NCBI RefSeq assembly: GCF_950295315.1
Contig: NC_080185.1
Coordinates: forward strand, 40,760,602-40,824,601
DNA: 64,000 nt
Reading direction: 5' to 3'
Source of the DNA: Erinaceus europaeus
Taxonomy: Eukaryota > Chordata > Mammalia > Eulipotyphla > Erinaceidae
The first letter of the stretch is position 1; each line of letters begins with the position of its first letter. Positions 54,791-64,000 of the stretch are shown piece after piece. A model generated the notes under the pieces. That model did no database searches. It was not told the DNA's origin and was given only the letters and a program-made list of their open reading frames with translations. Position numbers and translations under genes: made by a program.

Positions 54791-55615
54791 AACAGTCAGA
54801 CCACCATAAATAGGACATATATCAGAACACTCCAAAACTCTACAAGAATGGCATTAAAAATATCTTCAATCTTTGATATCAATAAATGTCAGTGGCCTGA
54901 ATTCACTTATTAAAAGACACAGAGTAGGAAGATGGATCAGAAAACACAACCCAACAATATGTTGTCTACAGGAAACCCACCTAACTCAACAAGACAAACA
55001 CAGACTTAAAGTGAAAGGATAGAAAACTATCATACAAGCCAATGGCCCACACAAAAGGGCAGGAACAGCTATTCTCATATCTGACAAGATATACTTTAAA
55101 ATAGATAAGATTAAAAAAGAAAGGAATGGACACTACTTAATGCTCAGAGGATCAGTCAATCAAGAGGACCTAACAATTATTAACATCTATACACCCAATG
55201 AGAATCTATCTAAATACATCAAACGTCTGCTGAAAGAGCTACAGCAATATATTAACAGCAAGACAGTCATAGTAGGAGACTTCAACACCCCACTCTCTCA
55301 ACTTGACAGATCATCCAGGCAGAAAATCAATAAAGACATAAGGGAGCTAAATGAGGAGATAGATAAACTAGAACTATTGGACATTTCAGAGTCATTCATC
55401 CGAAGAAAATGGAATACTCATTTTACTCAAGTCCACATGAGTCATTCTCAAGGATAGACCATATGTTAGGCCACAAAGACAGCATCAGCAAATTCAAGAG
55501 CATTGAAATCATCCTAAGCATCTTCTCAGACCACAGTGGAATTAAACTAACACTTAACAATCAACAAAAGATTAGTAATAGTCCCAAAATGTGGAAGCTC
55601 AACAGTACATTTCTT

Positions 55616-56413
55616 TTTTTATTATTTATTTTAAAAAGGAGACATTAACAAAACCGTAGGATAGGAGGGGTACAACTCCACACAATTCCCACCACCAGGT
55701 CTCCACATCCCATCCCCTCCCCTGATAGCTTTCCTATTCTTTACCCCTCTGGGAGTATGGACCCAAGGTCATTGTGAATTGCAGAAGGTGGAAGGTCTGG
55801 CTTCTGTAATTGCTTCCCTGCTGAACATGGGAGTTGACCGGTCGATCCATACTCCCAGCCTGCCTCTCTTTCCCTAGTAGGGTGGGGCTCTGAGGAAGCA
55901 GAGCTCCAGGACACACTGGTGGGGTCCTCTGTCCAGGGAAGTCTGGTTGGCATCCTGCTGGCATCTAGAACCTGCTGGCTGAAAAGAGAGTTAACATACA
56001 AAGCCAAACAAATTGTTGAATAATTATGGACCCAAAGGCTGGAATAGTGCAGATGCAGTGTTGGGGGTACTCACTGCAGACTATTGTGTACTTTTGTTTT
56101 CAGTTATATATTTTTCCCTAGTTTATGGATACGAGTGAACATATGCTCTATCTCACAGGACCTGGTCTATATCTAGAAATTGGGACTTTGTTCAGAAGTG
56201 AACCACCTGGAATGGAATTAAAGAATACTATGAAAGGAATTGTCTCACCCAATAATGAAGCTGAAGTGTTGTCATTTCACACCTGATGTCTCTGGACACA
56301 GTCGGAAGTGAAGCATGCTGAGGTGGCACTCATTGTGTTGATTAGGTTGTGATTAGCAGATGCAATATTATTTGATATGAATTGAGAGAAGCATGCAGGA
56401 AAGTGTGCCATCA
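55616..56413 (-). mobile_element. L1 long-type 3'-UTR insertion, antisense, in L1-B ORF2
   Basis: TACATTTCTT (55,606-55,615) and TACACTTCTT (56,414-56,423) flank it. It contains only UTR sequence. Confidence 0.92.
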
Positions 56414-58165
56414 TACACTTCTTAACAACTTCTGGGTCAAAGAGGAAATAAAGGAAGAAATCAAAATGTTTCAAGACTTCAATGAAAATGAAGACACAAG
56501 ATATCAAAATATTTGGGACACACAGCTAAGGCAGTACTGAGAGGGAAGTTCAAAGCCATACAATCACACATTAGGAAACAAGAAAAAGCACAAATAAACA
56601 GCCTGATTGCACATCTTAAAGACCTAGAAGAAGAAGAACAGAAGAACCCTAAAGCAACCAGAAGGACAGAAATCACTAAAGTTAGGGCAGAAATAAATAA
56701 CATTGAGAATGAGAAAAACATACAAAAGATCAACAAAAGTAAATGTTGGTTCTTCAAAAGAGTGAACAAAATCAACCAACCTTTAGCCAGACTCACAAAA
56801 CAAGAACGGGAGAAGATCCAAATAAATCGGATAGTAAATGAAAGAGGAGACATCACAACAGACACCGCAGAAATTCAACATATCATGTGAGGCTTCTATA
56901 AACAACTATATGCCACCAAGCTAGAGAACCTGGAAGAAATGGACGATTTCCTAGATACCTAACAACTTCCAAAACTAAGTAAAGAGGAAGTAGATAACAT
57001 GAACAGGCCCATCACAGCTAATGAAATTGAAACAGTTATCAAAAATCTCCCCAAAAATAAAAGTCCTGGACCAGACGGTTTTACAAATGAATTCTACAAA
57101 ACCTTCAAAGAAGAACTAATACCTCTACCTTTAAAAGTCTTCCAGAAGATTGAAGACACTGGAATACTCCCTGCCGGCTTCCATGAAGCCAACATCACTC
57201 TGATACCAAAATCAGACAGGGACACAACCAAAAAAGAAAACTACAGACCAATATCTCTGATGAATATAGATGCTAAAATACTGAACAAAATTCTAGCCAA
57301 CCAGATACAGCAGTCTATTAAAAAGATTGTTCATCATGAGCAAGTGGGGTTTATCCCAGGCATGCAAGGTTGGTTTAATATATGTAAATCAATCAATATG
57401 ATCCACCGCATCAACAAAAGCAAGACCAAAAACCACATGGTCATATCAATAGATGCAGAGAAAGCCTTTGACAAAATACAACATTCCTTTATGATCAAAA
57501 TACTACAAAAAATGGAAATAGATAAAAAATTCCTGAAGATAGTGGAGTCCATATACAGCAAACCTACAGCCAACATCATACTCAATGGTGAAAAACTGGA
57601 AGCATTTCCCCTCAGATCAGGTACTGGACAGGGCTGCCCACAATCACCATTACTATTCAACATAGTGTTGGAAGTTCTTGCCATAGCAATCAGGCAGGAG
57701 CAAGGAATTAAAGGCATACAGATTGGAAGAGAAGAAGTCAAACTCTCCCTATTTGCAGATGACATGATAGTATACACAGAAAAACCTAAGGAATCCAGCA
57801 AGAAGCTTTTGGAAATCATCAGGAAATACAGTAAGGTGCTAGGCTACAAAATTAACATTCAAAAGTCAGTGGCATTCCTCTATGCAAACACTAAGCTAGA
57901 AGAAATTGAAATTCAGAAATCAATTCCTTTTACTATAGCAACAAAAACAATAAAAATATCTAGGAGTAAACCTAACCAAAGAAGTGAAAGACTTGTATAC
58001 TGAAAATTATGAGTTCCTACTCAAGGAAATTGAAAAAGATACAAAGAAGTGGGAAGATATTCCATGTTCCTGGCTAGGAAGAATTAACATCATCAAAATG
58101 AGTATACTACGCAGAGCCATCTACAAATTTAATGATATCCCCATCAACATCCCCAACACATTTTT

Positions 58166-58297
58166 TTCTGCTTCACCGCTTGTGAAGCAATTCCCCTGCA
58201 GGTGGGGAGCCAAGGGCTCGAACCGGGATCCTTATGCTGGTCCCTGAGCTTTGCTCCATGTGTGCTTAACCCACTGTGCTACTGCCCGACTCCCCTT
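58166..58297 (-). repeat. SINE type A 5' part, antisense, in L1-B ORF2
   Basis: About 130 bp: head gggagtcgggcagtagcaca to the ggtgaagcag region, then poly(T). CCCAACACATTTTT / CCCAAACACATTTTT flank it. The A-rich 3' half of type A is missing, so this is a 3'-shortened transcript with its own poly(A). Confidence 0.88.
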
Positions 58298-59831
58298 CCC
58301 AAACACATTTTTAGGAGAATAGAACAAATGCTACAAATGTTTGTCTGGAACCAGAAAAGACCTAGAATTGTCAAAACAATCTTGAGAAAAAAGAACAGAA
58401 TTGGAGGCATCACACTGCCAGATCTCAAATTGTATTATAGGACCATTGTCATCAAAACTGCTTGGTACTGGAACATGAATAGACATACTGACCAGTGGAA
58501 TAGAATTGAGAGCCCAGAAGCAAGCCCTCACACCTATGGACATCTAATTTTTGACAAAGGTGCCCAGACTATTAAATGGGGAAAGCAGAGTCTCTTTAAC
58601 AAATGGTATTGGAAAAAAATGGGTTGAAACATGCAGAAGAATGAAACTGAACCACTATATTTCACCAAATACAAAGGTAAATTCCAAGTGGATCAAGGAC
58701 TTGGATGTTAGACCACAAACTATCAGATACTTAGAGGAAAATATTGGCAAAACTCTTTTCCACATAAATTTTAAAGACATCTTCAATGAAATGAATCCAA
58801 TTACAAAGAATACTAAGACAAGCATAAACGTATGGGACTACATCAAATTAAAAAACTTCTGCACAGCTAAAGAAACTCCTACCCAAACCAAGAGACCCCT
58901 CACAGAATGGGAGAAGATCTTTACATGCCGTACATCAGACAAGAGGCTAATAACCAGAATATATAAAGAACTTGCAAATCTCAACAACAAGACAACAAAT
59001 AACCCCATCCAAAAATGGGGGGAGGAAATGGACATAATATTCACCATAGAAGAGATCCAAAAGACAGAGAAACACATGAAAAAATGCTCCAAGTCTTTGA
59101 TTGTCAGAGAAATGCAAATAATGACAACAATGAGATACCACTTCACTCCTATGAGAATGTCATACATCAGAAAAGGTAACAGCAACAAATGCTGGAGAGG
59201 GTGTGGGGTCAAAGGAACCCTCCTACACTGCTGGTGGGAATGTCAATTGGTCCAACCTCTGTGGAGAACAGTCTGGAGAACTCTCAGAAAGCTAGAAATG
59301 GACCTACCCTATGATCCTGCAATTCCTCTCTTGGGGATATATCCCAAGGAACCCAACACACCCATCCAAAAAGATCTGTGTACACATATGTTATTGGCAG
59401 AACAATTGGTAATAGCCAAAACCTGGAAGCAACCCAGGTGTCCAACAACAGATGAGTGGCTGAGCAAGTTGTGGTATATATATATATACAACAGAATACT
59501 ACTCAGCTATAAAAAAAATGGTGACTTCACTGTTTTCAGCCGATTTTGGAAGGACTTTGAAAAATTCATGTTAAATGAAATAAGTCAGAAACAGAAGAAT
59601 GAATATGGGATGATCTCACTCTCAGGCAGAAGTTGAAAAACAAGATCAGAAAAGAAAACACAAGTCAAACCTGAAATGGAATTGGAGTATTACACCAAAG
59701 TAAAAGACTCTGGGGTGGGAGGGTGGGTGGGGAGAATACAGGTCCATGAAAAATGATGAATGAAATAGTGGGGTGGTATTGCTAAATGGGAATCTGGGGA
59801 ATGTTATGCATGTAAAAAAAAAAAAAAGAAG

Positions 59832-60388
59832 TAGAAACGCAAAGCAGAAATTGACTGAGTTTGGAGTATGGCACCAAAGTACGAAAGCAGAAGTACACTA
59901 GAGTTTGCAGTGAGTACCTCCCTAATACTTCCTCTCCACTTTTCCAAGCTTTGGGTCCATGATTGCTCAACAATTTGTTTGGCTTTGTATGTTAACTCTC
60001 TTTTCAGTCACCAGGTTCCAGGTGTCATCAGGATGCCGGCCAGACTTCCCTGGATTGAAGACACCACCAATGTGTCCTGGAGCTCAGCTTCCCCAGAGAC
60101 CCATCCTACTAGGGAAAGCGAGAGGCAGACTGGGAGTATGGACCGACCAGTCAACGCCCATGTTCAGCGAGGAAGCAATTACAGAAGCCAGACCTTCTAC
60201 CTTCTGCAACCCTCAATGACCCTGGGTCCATGCTCCCAGAGGGATAGAGAATGGGAAAGCTATCGGGGGAGGGGGTGGGATATGGAGATTGGGCGGTGGG
60301 AATTGTGTGGAGTTGTACCCCTCCTACCCTATGGTTTTGTTAATTAATCCTTTCTTTAATAAAAAAAAATTTAAAAAAAAAAAAAGAA
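59832..60388 (+). mobile_element. L1 long-type 3'-UTR fragment
   Basis: gaaagcagaagtacactaga to the A-rich end at 60,360-60,386; sits between two short-type L1 tails. Confidence 0.85.
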
Positions 60389-60672
60389 ACAGAAGAATGA
60401 ATATGGGATGATCTCACTCTCAGGCAGAAGTTGAAAAACAAGATCAGAAAAGAAAACATAAATAGAACATGAATTGGAATTGCTGTATTGCACCAAAGTA
60501 AAAGACTCTGGGGTCGGTGGGTGGGGAGAATACAGATCCAAAGGATGACAGGGAGGACCTAGTAGAGGTTATACTGTTATATGGAAAACTGGGAAATATT
60601 ATGCATGTACAAATTATTGTATTTACTTACTGTTGAATGTAAAACATTAATTCCCCAATAAAGAAATTAAAA
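60389..60672 (+). mobile_element. L1 short-type 3' end
   Basis: From the ORF2 stop region (agaagttgaaaa, 60,426) through G-run (60,512) to ccccaataaagaaatt. Confidence 0.88.
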
Positions 60673-60712
60673 AGTGGAAGTCTTTAAAACATCTGTAAGT
60701 AGAATAGAAAAG

Positions 60713-60900
60713 GAGTTTATGTGGTCAGTGAGGTGGCACAGTTGATAGAGTTTTGAACTCTCAAGTTATGAGGTCCCGAGTTCAATCCCTGGAAGCACAT
60801 GTACCAGAATGATATCTGGTTCTTTCTCTCTCTCCTCCTATCCCTCTCATTAATAAATAAATAAATAAAATATTTTTTAAAAAGAAAGAAAAAGTGTTTA
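60713..60900 (+). repeat. SINE type D
   Basis: ggtcagtgaggtggcacagt, gagttcaatccctgg, AAATAAATAAATAAA tail. Confidence 0.82.
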
Positions 60901-60904
60901 CTGG

Positions 60905-61095
60905 TCTTAATATTTCAGGTGTTGAACCAGAAGGTAGCTCACCCAATTCTGCCCAAGTGTGAGGCCCCAGGTTTGAACCCTGGCACCACATGGGAACATC
61001 ACAACACTAACACCACAAATGGTTGGGTGGAAATATGGACTCTCTCCTATCTTCTCCTCTGCTCTGCTCTCCATGTGTATATGGGAAAAAATAAC
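60905..61095 (+). repeat. Unclassified tRNA-headed SINE
   Basis: B box-like ggtttgaaccctggcacc (60,970); resembles D in the ctctcctatcttctcctctg body. Confidence 0.5.
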
Positions 61096-61307
61096 CCTGG
61101 GAGGGATGGAGGGAGGGAAGAGGAATTCCAAATTCTGTGAATACTACTGCAGTTTACTAAAGACCTAATCAACCCCCTGATTTTGGTCCATAAGGGCCTT
61201 GGGAACCTCTGCACCCAGATGAAAAACTTGTGACAGCAGTGAAAAACTGGAATCAAACTAGAAACCAAGAAAAATGAGAGCAAAGGGTAACAGAGGAAAA
61301 CAGGTCA
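61096..61307. other. No recognised feature
   Basis: Unassigned. Confidence 0.3.
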
Positions 61308-61344
61308 CTACATTGTTTGTCTGTTTGTTTAAGATAGAGATGTA

Positions 61345-62950
61345 ACTTGGGCCCCACGGCAAAGAAGTGGCTCGCTTCATTCCTGTCCCACATCTTGGAA
61401 TCTGAGTCTATGCCCAAAGTTTGGCGTCGTGCGAAGATTATAGCGGTTTTGAAACCAAAGAAAGACCCAACACTGGCCGCCAGCTATAGACCAATTTCTC
61501 TCCTCTCCGTGTGTTACAAACTCCTTGAGAGGCTGCTTCTGTCACGTACTTCTCATCTTACAGAGAAATTCCTATCACCCGCCCAAGCTGGTTTCCGCCC
61601 AGGAAGATCTACCTGCGAACAAGTACTGGCCCTCTCAACTTACATTGAAAATGGATTCCAGAAGAATTTAAAGATGGGTGCTGTCCTTGTTGATCTCACA
61701 GCAGCCTATGACATGGTCTGGCACCGTGGTCTCCTAGTCAAGATCTCAAGATGCCTGCCTCCATGGGTGGCCAACACTATATCGTTTCTTCTCCAAAACA
61801 GAAGATTCCGGGTGCATCTGGGTGACAAGTCTAGCAGATGGAGACTTGTCTCAAGTGGCCTCCCCCAGGGCTCTGTTCTGGCTCCTACGCTATCTAATAT
61901 TTACATCAATGACCTTCCATAAACTTCTTCAAGGAAGTTCATCTACGCCGATGACATCTGCTGTGCAACTCAGGCATCCAAGTTTGACATCCTCGAGGAA
62001 ACACTCACGAAAGACATGTCTCTGATATCTGATTACTGTAAAAAATGGCGACTAATCCCTAGCACTGCAAAAACGGTATCATCTGTTTTCCATCTACACC
62101 ATGCCTCGGCCTCGCGTGAGCTTAATGTGCAGCTTGGCGATACGAGAATCCGGCATGAAGCCCAGCCAGTCTATCTTGGCGTTACTCTCGATCGCACCCT
62201 GTCATTTCACAATCATATCATAAAAACTGCAGCAAAGGTGGGTGCGAGGAATAACATCATTGCAAGACTGGCCAGCTCCTCATGGGGCACGAGCGCTTCC
62301 ACACTACGATCATCATCTCTGGCATTATGCTATTCCACTGCAGAATACTGTGCCCCAGTATGGTTCTGTAGCCCCCATTGACTTGGTCGATTCCAAATTA
62401 TATTCCTCCACGAGGATAATTTCTGGAACCATCCGTTCCCGTTCCACCCCGGTTCCATGGCTGTCAGTTCTTAGCAGCATCGCCCCGCCAGTTATTCTTC
62501 GGGATGCAGCATCATCTAAGTTCATTTCCCACGTCTATGCTTGACCGGACCTGCCAATATACGCTGATATCTTCGCCCACCCTGTCCAACGCTTGACGTC
62601 TCATCACCTAATCTGGTCTCCTACGCCTACACTGAACTTCTCTGTTCCAGACTCTTGGAAACAGAGTTGGCAGTCAGCTGAGGTAAAGAACAAACACCTC
62701 ATCACAGACCCCTGTAAGCGTCAACCCGGCTTTGACCTAGCACTTTATGATTGGGCCCTCCTCAATCGCTACCGAACAGGCCATGGCCGGTGCGCCGCTA
62801 TGTTCCATCGCTGGGGAGCCAGAGACGACCCGAACTGCCCGTGCGGCTACAGACAGACTATGACCCACATAGTCAACGACTGCCACCTCTCCAGATTCAA
62901 AGAGGTCTTGAAACTTTACTTGACTGGCTACGGAAGAAGGGCAAACGCTA
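61345..62950 (+). pseudogene. Vingi-like ORF: reverse transcriptase and C-terminal zinc-knuckle region
   Basis: Reverse transcriptase motifs in order: PKKDPTLAASYRPISLLSV, AQAGFRPGRST, VLVDLTAAYDMVWHRGLL (first catalytic Asp), SGLPQGSVLAPTLSNIYIND and FIYADDIC (catalytic YADD). The frame is open from 61,347 to 62,378 except for one in-frame TAA at 61,920. It shifts at about 62,375, continues with TPVPWLSVLSSIAPPVILRD, has a TGA at 62,542, then DWALLNRYRTGHG and the knuckle CPCGYRQTMTHIVNDC (CX1CX7HX4C). A 1-bp loss near 62,902 shifts the last residues. No RNase H domain follows. No start codon is present because of truncation. Confidence 0.9.
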
Positions 62951-62964
62951 GAAGAAGAAGAAGA
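61345..62964 (+). mobile_element. Vingi-like non-LTR retrotransposon, copy 1, 5'-truncated (1,620 bp)
   Basis: AGAGATGTA at 61,336-61,344 and 62,965-62,973 marks a 9-bp duplication. The 3' end is a (GAA)n tail after RKKGKR-stop, unlike the poly(A) of L1. The encoded protein is clearly not L1, BovB or L2-like by motif spacing. It fits what is described for Vingi, the Ingi-related clade lacking RNase H reported from hedgehog genomes (Vingi-1_EE). The endonuclease half is missing. Confidence 0.92.
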
Positions 62965-63115
62965 AGAGATGTAGAGAAAGATTGAGGGAAAGAGACCACT
63001 GCCCCGAAACTTCCTTCAATGTGGTGGGGGGCCAGGATCGAACCTAGGTCATACAGATGACAGCAAAGCAGCACACTAGCTAAGTAAGCTATTTCCCAGC
63101 CCAGGTACAGACTTC

Positions 63116-63479
63116 TTTATACTATTCTTTCCTCTTTTCTGAACAAGAGATTCTTTTTTTTATACTGAAATGGTAACAGAAGATCTGACTTGCAGCTTGA
63201 TTATCAGAATTCCTCAAATGCATTCACCTAGTCATTCATTCAACAAACATTTCTCACAGTCTCTGGCACACTGTAGGGTACAGCAAAGTTGAAACCAGGA
63301 ACATGGTAGGGGAGGGTGGTTTCAGACCAGGAGAAACAGTAAGAAGGAGTTGGCCTCAGTCCAGAATTGAAGAAGAAGAAGAGGAAGAGGAGGAGGAAAA
63401 AAAGAAGGGAAGAAGGTATGCATAATACTGCTGAGTGGCCCCAATGTTCCAGTCATCTATTTGTTACTTTTTAAAATAT
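63116..63479. other. No recognised feature, with a purine tract
   Basis: 63,368-63,418 is (GAA/GGA)n-like and precedes no Vingi end, so probably a simple repeat. Confidence 0.35.
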
Positions 63480-64000
63480 GTCTTTTCTTTTTTATTTATT
63501 TTATAATTGGATAGAACTTCTCTGTTCCAGTCTCTTGGAAACAGAGTTGGCAGTCAGCTGAGGTAAAGAACAAACACCTCAACACAGACCCCTGCAAGCG
63601 TCAACCCGGCTTTGACCTAGCACGTTATGACTGGGCTCTCCTCAATCGCTATCGAACAGGCCATGGCCAGTGCGCCGCTATGTTCCATCGCTGGGGAGCC
63701 AGAGACGACCCGAACTGCCCCTGCAGCTACAGACAGACTATGACCTACATAGTCAACAACTGCCACCTCTCCAGATTCAAAGGAGGTCTCGAAACTTTAC
63801 ATCAGGCTCAACCTGATGCTGTTGACTGGCTACGGAAGAAGGGCAAACGCTAGAAGAAGAAGAATTGGATAGAGATAGACAGAAATCAAGAGGGCAGGAG
63901 GAGATAGAGACGGAGAGAGACAGAGAGATAATTGCAGGCCTGCTTTACCACTCCTGAAGCTTTCTCCCTGCAGGTGGGGACCAGGGATTTGAACCTGTGT
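63480..64000 (-). repeat. SINE type B, antisense, split by Vingi copy 2; runs off the window
   Basis: Tail side 63,480-63,515; body 63,863-64,000 with the B box complement ggatttgaacctgtg at the edge. Confidence 0.8.
63516..63862 (+). mobile_element. Vingi-like element, copy 2, 5'-truncated (347 bp)
   Basis: AATTGGATAGA at 63,505-63,515 and 63,863-63,873 is an 11-bp duplication. About 95% identical by eye to 62,638-62,964. The coding end is uninterrupted here and stops at TAG directly before (AAG)n: residues FSVPVSWKQSW to WLRKKGKR. In the knuckle the histidine is replaced by tyrosine (TYIVNNC). Confidence 0.93.

Larger units (their letters stand above)
54848..59636 (+). pseudogene. L1-B ORF2, nearly complete but frameshifted
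   Basis: The 150-kDa class endonuclease and reverse transcriptase that nicks DNA and copies L1 RNA. Endonuclease: QETHL, VGDFNTPLS, SDHSGIK, with TAG at KVKG-stop-KT (about 55,020), frameshifts near 55,390 and 56,518, and an L1 insertion. Reverse transcriptase (56,999-58,003, 334 codons open): [54 protein letters not shown] and the intact catalytic [12 protein letters not shown] shift at 57,955 and a SINE at 58,166 follow. The C-terminal domain (58,620-59,636) is open with [18 protein letters not shown]. It needs at least five repairs to be read through, so inactive. Confidence 0.95.
53158..59827 (+). mobile_element. L1-B: near full-length L1 with secondary insertions
   Basis: Complete order: 5' UTR, ORF1, ORF2, short-type 3' UTR with G-run, poly(A) at 59,813-59,827. 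Two later insertions (L1 3' UTR at 55,616-56,413 and a SINE at 58,166-58,297) bring it to 6.7 kb. Without them it is about 5.7 kb, slightly short of a typical 6-7 kb mammalian L1. Confidence 0.95.
61308..63115 (-). repeat. SINE type E, antisense, split by Vingi copy 1
   Basis: Tail side 61,308-61,344, head side 62,965-63,115 (minus-strand head tgggctgggaaatagcttac at 63,103). Confidence 0.7.

Noticed and set aside
61345..62964. BovB/RTE or L2 as the identity of the non-L1 LINE
   Set aside because: A (GAA)n tail, the CX1CX7HX4C C-terminal knuckle, the LTAAYD palm motif and the hedgehog-specific context fit Vingi better, although only a tree can settle it.
1..64000. Host protein-coding exons
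   Set aside because: No open stretch with splice signals and non-repeat protein similarity was found; the unassigned gaps are 200-700 bp and lack coding character.

Overview
The window is mammalian intergenic DNA made almost entirely of transposable elements. I find no host exon, no host tRNA or rRNA gene and no CRISPR array. The SINE repertoire points to a hedgehog (Erinaceidae). There are dozens of tRNA-headed SINEs of two abundant types. Type A has a head reading like gggagtcgggcggtagcgc and an AAC/AAT-rich tail; type B has a head reading like ggccaggtggtggcacacc and a pyrimidine-rich body. These match what I recall as the ERI SINEs of hedgehogs. At least three further SINE types (here C, D, E) and a non-L1 LINE of the Vingi kind (a clade I recall as known among mammals only from hedgehogs) support the assignment.

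Layout. 1-15,077: old L1 3-prime ends and SINEs, a 5-prime truncated minus-strand L1 with a 12-bp target-site duplication (8,209-9,511) and a 268-bp solo LTR (11,501-11,768). 15,078-22,623: a complete two-LTR endogenous retrovirus (ERV-1) bounded by CATATG duplications, lysine-type primer site, frameshifted integrase and envelope remnants. Nested inside it (18,041-20,643) is a younger two-LTR element (ERV-2) with apparently identical 421-bp LTRs and ATATCC duplications. 22,624-30,790: an old L1 cut up by SINEs, plus a solo LTR related to ERV-2 whose U3 carries four exact-period 22-bp repeats.

30,789-37,133: an L1 (L1-A) with an intact 324-codon ORF1, an ORF2 with stops and a large internal deletion, and a 3-prime UTR split by a third short provirus (ERV-3, 34,747-37,029, GTGGGG duplications). 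37,134-53,150: older L1 3-prime ends, a candidate LTR that received both an L1 and a Vingi fragment, and dense SINE clusters with GGAA microsatellites. 53,158-59,827: a near full-length L1 (L1-B) broken by frameshifts, an L1 3-prime-UTR insertion and a SINE. 61,345-62,964 and 63,516-63,862: two 5-prime truncated Vingi copies with clear duplications, each inserted in a SINE.

How it fits together. L1-type machinery explains the poly(A) tails and the long duplications around SINEs and L1 copies. The 6-bp duplications and lysine-type primer sites place ERV-1, -2 and -3 among class II (betaretrovirus-like) elements. ERV-2 and ERV-3 share leader and pre-polypurine sequence but lack gag, pro, pol and env, so they look non-autonomous and dependent on a coding relative. 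The items most worth a second look are the Vingi trio, the nested non-autonomous ERV pair, the LTR enhancer array, the stop codon shared by both L1 ORF2 copies, and several unidentified blocks (2,698/4,143 inverted pair; 29,263-29,835; the GC-rich core of ERV-3).
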